Positions 19,628 through 21,653 of a stretch of DNA of 21,653 nt are shown one piece after another. The DNA lies in the IMG/VR virus record IMGVR_UViG_3300002231_000304, positions 1-21,653 of that record. One strand, written 5' to 3'. Numbering within the stretch: position 1 is the first letter of the stretch; each line of letters starts with the position of its first letter. A program made the position numbers and the translations under genes. The notes below the pieces were generated by a model, which was not told where the DNA came from, did no database searches, and worked only from the letters and a program-made list of their open reading frames with translations. This DNA comes from a virus.

Positions 19628-21292
19628 ATGCGCCCCTTCCACATCCTCAATCAGGTCAACCCGTTTCACGCCGGGCAAGGCGGAAGCCTGACCGCGATGC
19701 TTGTTCCGGCGCGCCAGCTGGAGCAGCTTCGTGAGCAGCGGGGTGAAACGGGTCTGGTTGAGGAGGGCTCATTCTCGTTGGATGGGCTTGATTTCACGTG
19801 GAGGGGGTCGCCTACCGTAGGCGTGGGTTATCTCGCTGTGAAGAAGATCCCGGGTCGCCCGCTTCCATATCAGATGCTCTGCAACACATGGGGGAAGGCC
19901 CAGTTTTGGGCGCCACGCCTTGCGATGGCGTTCCGAGCGGGCCGACTCCCGGTTGAAGGCGTATTCCGCAATGACGGGGATTTGCCGATGAACGGAGCTG
20001 GAGCGCCAGTGCGTATGGCGAAAGGGGTGGGTGCTATGACGAGGATTGTGTTGCGGCTTGCAAAGGGGAAGCCGCCAGCCAAGCGCAAGCCGGATGGTTT
20101 CATCACAGTCAAGAGTGGTTCCGCAAAGGAGGGTAACGTCATCCCGGTGTGGGGCCTATCGAAGCACCCCACGAAGGCAGGCAAGCTCGTTGTGAGGACG
20201 GCGGGCGGTGACGAGTATCACATTGATGCGCGTCGCCATGAAGAGGTCAAGGGCCACGTGGAGCACGCTACGGGTGAAGCTGCGGGTCAACAGACCCTTT
20301 TCGGGACCTCCCGCCGAGACAAACTCAAGGAGATGGCTGCGAAGTCGAAGGCGGAGCGCGAGGCGAAGTCCCCAACTGTTTCCAAAAAGGAAACAACTCC
20401 GAAGAAGGGGAAGCCCGCGAAGGACATTGGAGCAAAGATCGTTGAACTTCTCAATAAACCCGTCTCCAGTATGACGGACGATGAGGCGGTCGAACACATT
20501 AACTTCGTCCGGGCATTCCAGGACCACGTGTATGACATGCCGACAAGTCGCAGGCAGATTGAGAAGAGATCAGATCCACAACACCTTCTCCAACTTTTCG
20601 ATCGCTATGGTTCAAAAGCGGCGGCAGGGAGGGCGCTTGAGCAGCGGATGCGGGAACTCGGGACGCACCGAGCCGACCTCAAGGCGAAACCAAAACCTGG
20701 GTCCAAAGAGGCAGCGGCGGCGGACTTCTATAAGCAGGCGCTAGAAGAAAAGGAGCCCCCCGCCAAAGATGGGCTGAAAGCAATGGCACAGAAGCAAGAA
20801 GACGACCGGACGAAGGCTACCAAAAAGGTGAAGAAATACACCACAGAGGAAGGCGATAAATGGGCTGGCGGCACCTCTCACGACGATCGGAAGGGTCACA
20901 TCAAGAGTGATCTAGTTGATGCAGCGCCCCACTTCCATGACGGAAAGGGATACAACTACAGGTCCGCGCGCGCCCGAGTGTCTGCGGCCCTCAATAAGAT
21001 CACAAAGAGCGTCGCCGCCGGGGATTCAGAGGCGGCCATCAAGGCTGGAATGAAGGCGCGTGACAAGCTTTACGACATGGGTCAATTCGCGAAGTCCACG
21101 GAAGGTACAATCCACATCAACAACCTCGCCAACAAGATGCACCACCATGCACATCAGGCAGGGGAAGAGGCCAGGGGTAAGGCGCGTGAGAAGCGAAGCA
21201 AAGAGTACATCCGTCTTCGAGACGAGGAGCGGGAGCGCAAGCACAAACTTGGGCGCTTTGGAAGCGAGTTGGAAGAGATGAGGAAGAGATGA
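19628..21292 (+). CDS. Large lysine-rich phage protein of unknown function
   Basis: This 554-residue protein starts at ATG 19628 (AGGTGG upstream). Residues 1-150 look folded and beta-rich (FSLDGLDFTWRGSPTVGVGY, then MLCNTWGKAQFWAPRLAMAF). A lysine/proline linker follows, then GFITVKSGSAKEGNVIPVWG and GDEYHIDARRHEEVKGHVEH, a short beta domain. The remaining 300 residues are charged and helical (K, E, A, R), with long coiled-coil-like stretches and HHHAHQ near the end. Length, charge and position between MuF-like and ART-like genes would suit an internal head or ejected protein. No catalytic motif is recognised. Confidence 0.6.
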   Translation: MRPFHILNQVNPFHAGQGGSLTAMLVPARQLEQLREQRGETGLVEEGSFSLDGLDFTWRGSPTVGVGYLAVKKIPGRPLPYQMLCNTWGKAQFWAPRLAMAFRAGRLPVEGVFRNDGDLPMNGAGAPVRMAKGVGAMTRIVLRLAKGKPPAKRKPDGFITVKSGSAKEGNVIPVWGLSKHPTKAGKLVVRTAGGDEYHIDARRHEEVKGHVEHATGEAAGQQTLFGTSRRDKLKEMAAKSKAEREAKSPTVSKKETTPKKGKPAKDIGAKIVELLNKPVSSMTDDEAVEHINFVRAFQDHVYDMPTSRRQIEKRSDPQHLLQLFDRYGSKAAAGRALEQRMRELGTHRADLKAKPKPGSKEAAAADFYKQALEEKEPPAKDGLKAMAQKQEDDRTKATKKVKKYTTEEGDKWAGGTSHDDRKGHIKSDLVDAAPHFHDGKGYNYRSARARVSAALNKITKSVAAGDSEAAIKAGMKARDKLYDMGQFAKSTEGTIHINNLANKMHHHAHQAGEEARGKAREKRSKEYIRLRDEERERKHKLGRFGSELEEMRKR

Positions 21293-21317
21293 TGAAGAGG
21301 ACTGGAGGAAAATAGCC

Positions 21318-21560
21318 ATGCCCCTCCCTACCCAACACACTACGCGCCACTTTGTCGTCAGGCTCAAGAAGGGCGAGCAATGGGTCACGATCCGTGGCCA
21401 TCACGTCCTCATCCGGAACGGGAAGCCCGTCAACCCCCCGAAGTGGATGAAGGAGGGGGCGCACAAGAAGGTGAAGGAGGCCAAGACCGGGGGACAAGGG
21501 GCCACCTCTACCACACGACCAGCCACGCCAACATGGAGAACATCTCTGAGCACGGGCTGA
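21318..21560 (+). CDS. N-terminal part of a probable toxin-like protein, frame ends early
   Basis: It starts at ATG 21318 with GGAGG at optimal spacing. The first 56 residues are coherent: RHFVVRLKKGEQWVTIRGHH, then VLIRNGKPVNPPKW and a lysine-rich linker. From about residue 58 the frame turns into threonine/arginine-rich text and stops at 21560. An overlapping frame carries the convincing continuation (next entry). Removing two bases or adding one in the GGGGG run at 21489-21493 would join the two. I read this as one gene with a frameshift; two overlapping genes remain possible. Confidence 0.55.
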   Translation: MPLPTQHTTRHFVVRLKKGEQWVTIRGHHVLIRNGKPVNPPKWMKEGAHKKVKEAKTGGQGATSTTRPATPTWRTSLSTG

Positions 21561-21653
21561 AGCCCCGAGGCGGTGGCGGGACGTTCCAGCACGGCGGGTA
21601 TAGTGCCCATAGCCAGGGGAAGACGTTTCTGTCAGCTCATCCAGAGGCAGCCC
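21491..21653 (+). CDS. ADP-ribosyltransferase-like domain, frame-shifted and cut by window end
   Basis: In the second frame the text reads RGHLYHTTSHANMENISEHG, LKPRGGGGTFQHGG, then YSAHSQGKTFLSAHPEA to the edge. H-x-Y-H-T-T, a helix with N-x-x-x-I-x-x-x-G-L-x-P and a later G-x-x-F-L/F strand are the opening of the ART fold (ADP-ribosyltransferases and KptA-like RNA 2'-phosphotransferases). The first H/Y-H-T/G-T strand binds NAD in that fold. The catalytic glutamate would lie beyond the window, so activity cannot be judged. A GTG at 21443 could start this frame separately, without a good ribosome site. Its place after a MuF-like gene fits virion-delivered effectors. Confidence 0.45.

Noticed and set aside
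19056-19691. 211-codon frame overlapping the fibre-like locus
   Set aside because: Most of it is serine/arginine-rich shadow text. The convincing middle segment belongs to the third frame, not to this one.

Overview
The window looks like part of a tailed double-stranded DNA phage or prophage (Caudoviricetes) of moderately high GC, probably from an uncultured bacterial host. The evidence is a GpA-type terminase large subunit, a portal protein, a Mu gpF-like head protein, tail-fibre-like proteins, many very small overlapping genes, and almost no recognisable metabolic genes. No integrase, major capsid protein, small terminase or DNA polymerase can be seen here, so lifestyle and host stay open.

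Layout. Positions 1-2182 read on the + strand: the end of an unknown gene, a small acidic protein, a complete tmRNA (ssrA-like) gene with its own terminator, a small unknown protein and a methyltransferase-like protein. From about 9041 leftwards to 2133, a long minus-strand cluster of small genes starts behind a good sigma70-type promoter (8613-8640). It ends with an XRE-type regulator and a tiny basic protein that converge on the methyltransferase gene. Many starts in this cluster have a compact GC-rich hairpin directly 5' of the Shine-Dalgarno, and three leaders are near-copies of one another. An IS1182-like insertion sequence (5078-6757) sits inside one cluster gene. It has perfect 18-bp terminal repeats and a CTAG target duplication, and its transposase carries three single-base frameshifts.

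The large terminase (9121-11115, minus) is divergent from the structural block (11306 to the right edge, plus). That block runs portal, two beta-rich small proteins, a 740-residue fibre-like protein, two small membrane proteins, the MuF-like protein, another small structural protein, a frame-broken fibre-like locus, a 554-residue lysine-rich protein, and at the edge a protein whose shifted frame opens an ADP-ribosyltransferase-like domain.

Several loci (transposase, 7288-7498, 2556-2848, 18455-19615, 21318-edge, perhaps 3057-3284) show frame breaks from indels or a short tandem duplication, while the 1.6-2.2 kb structural genes are intact. This is either real local decay or local assembly error.
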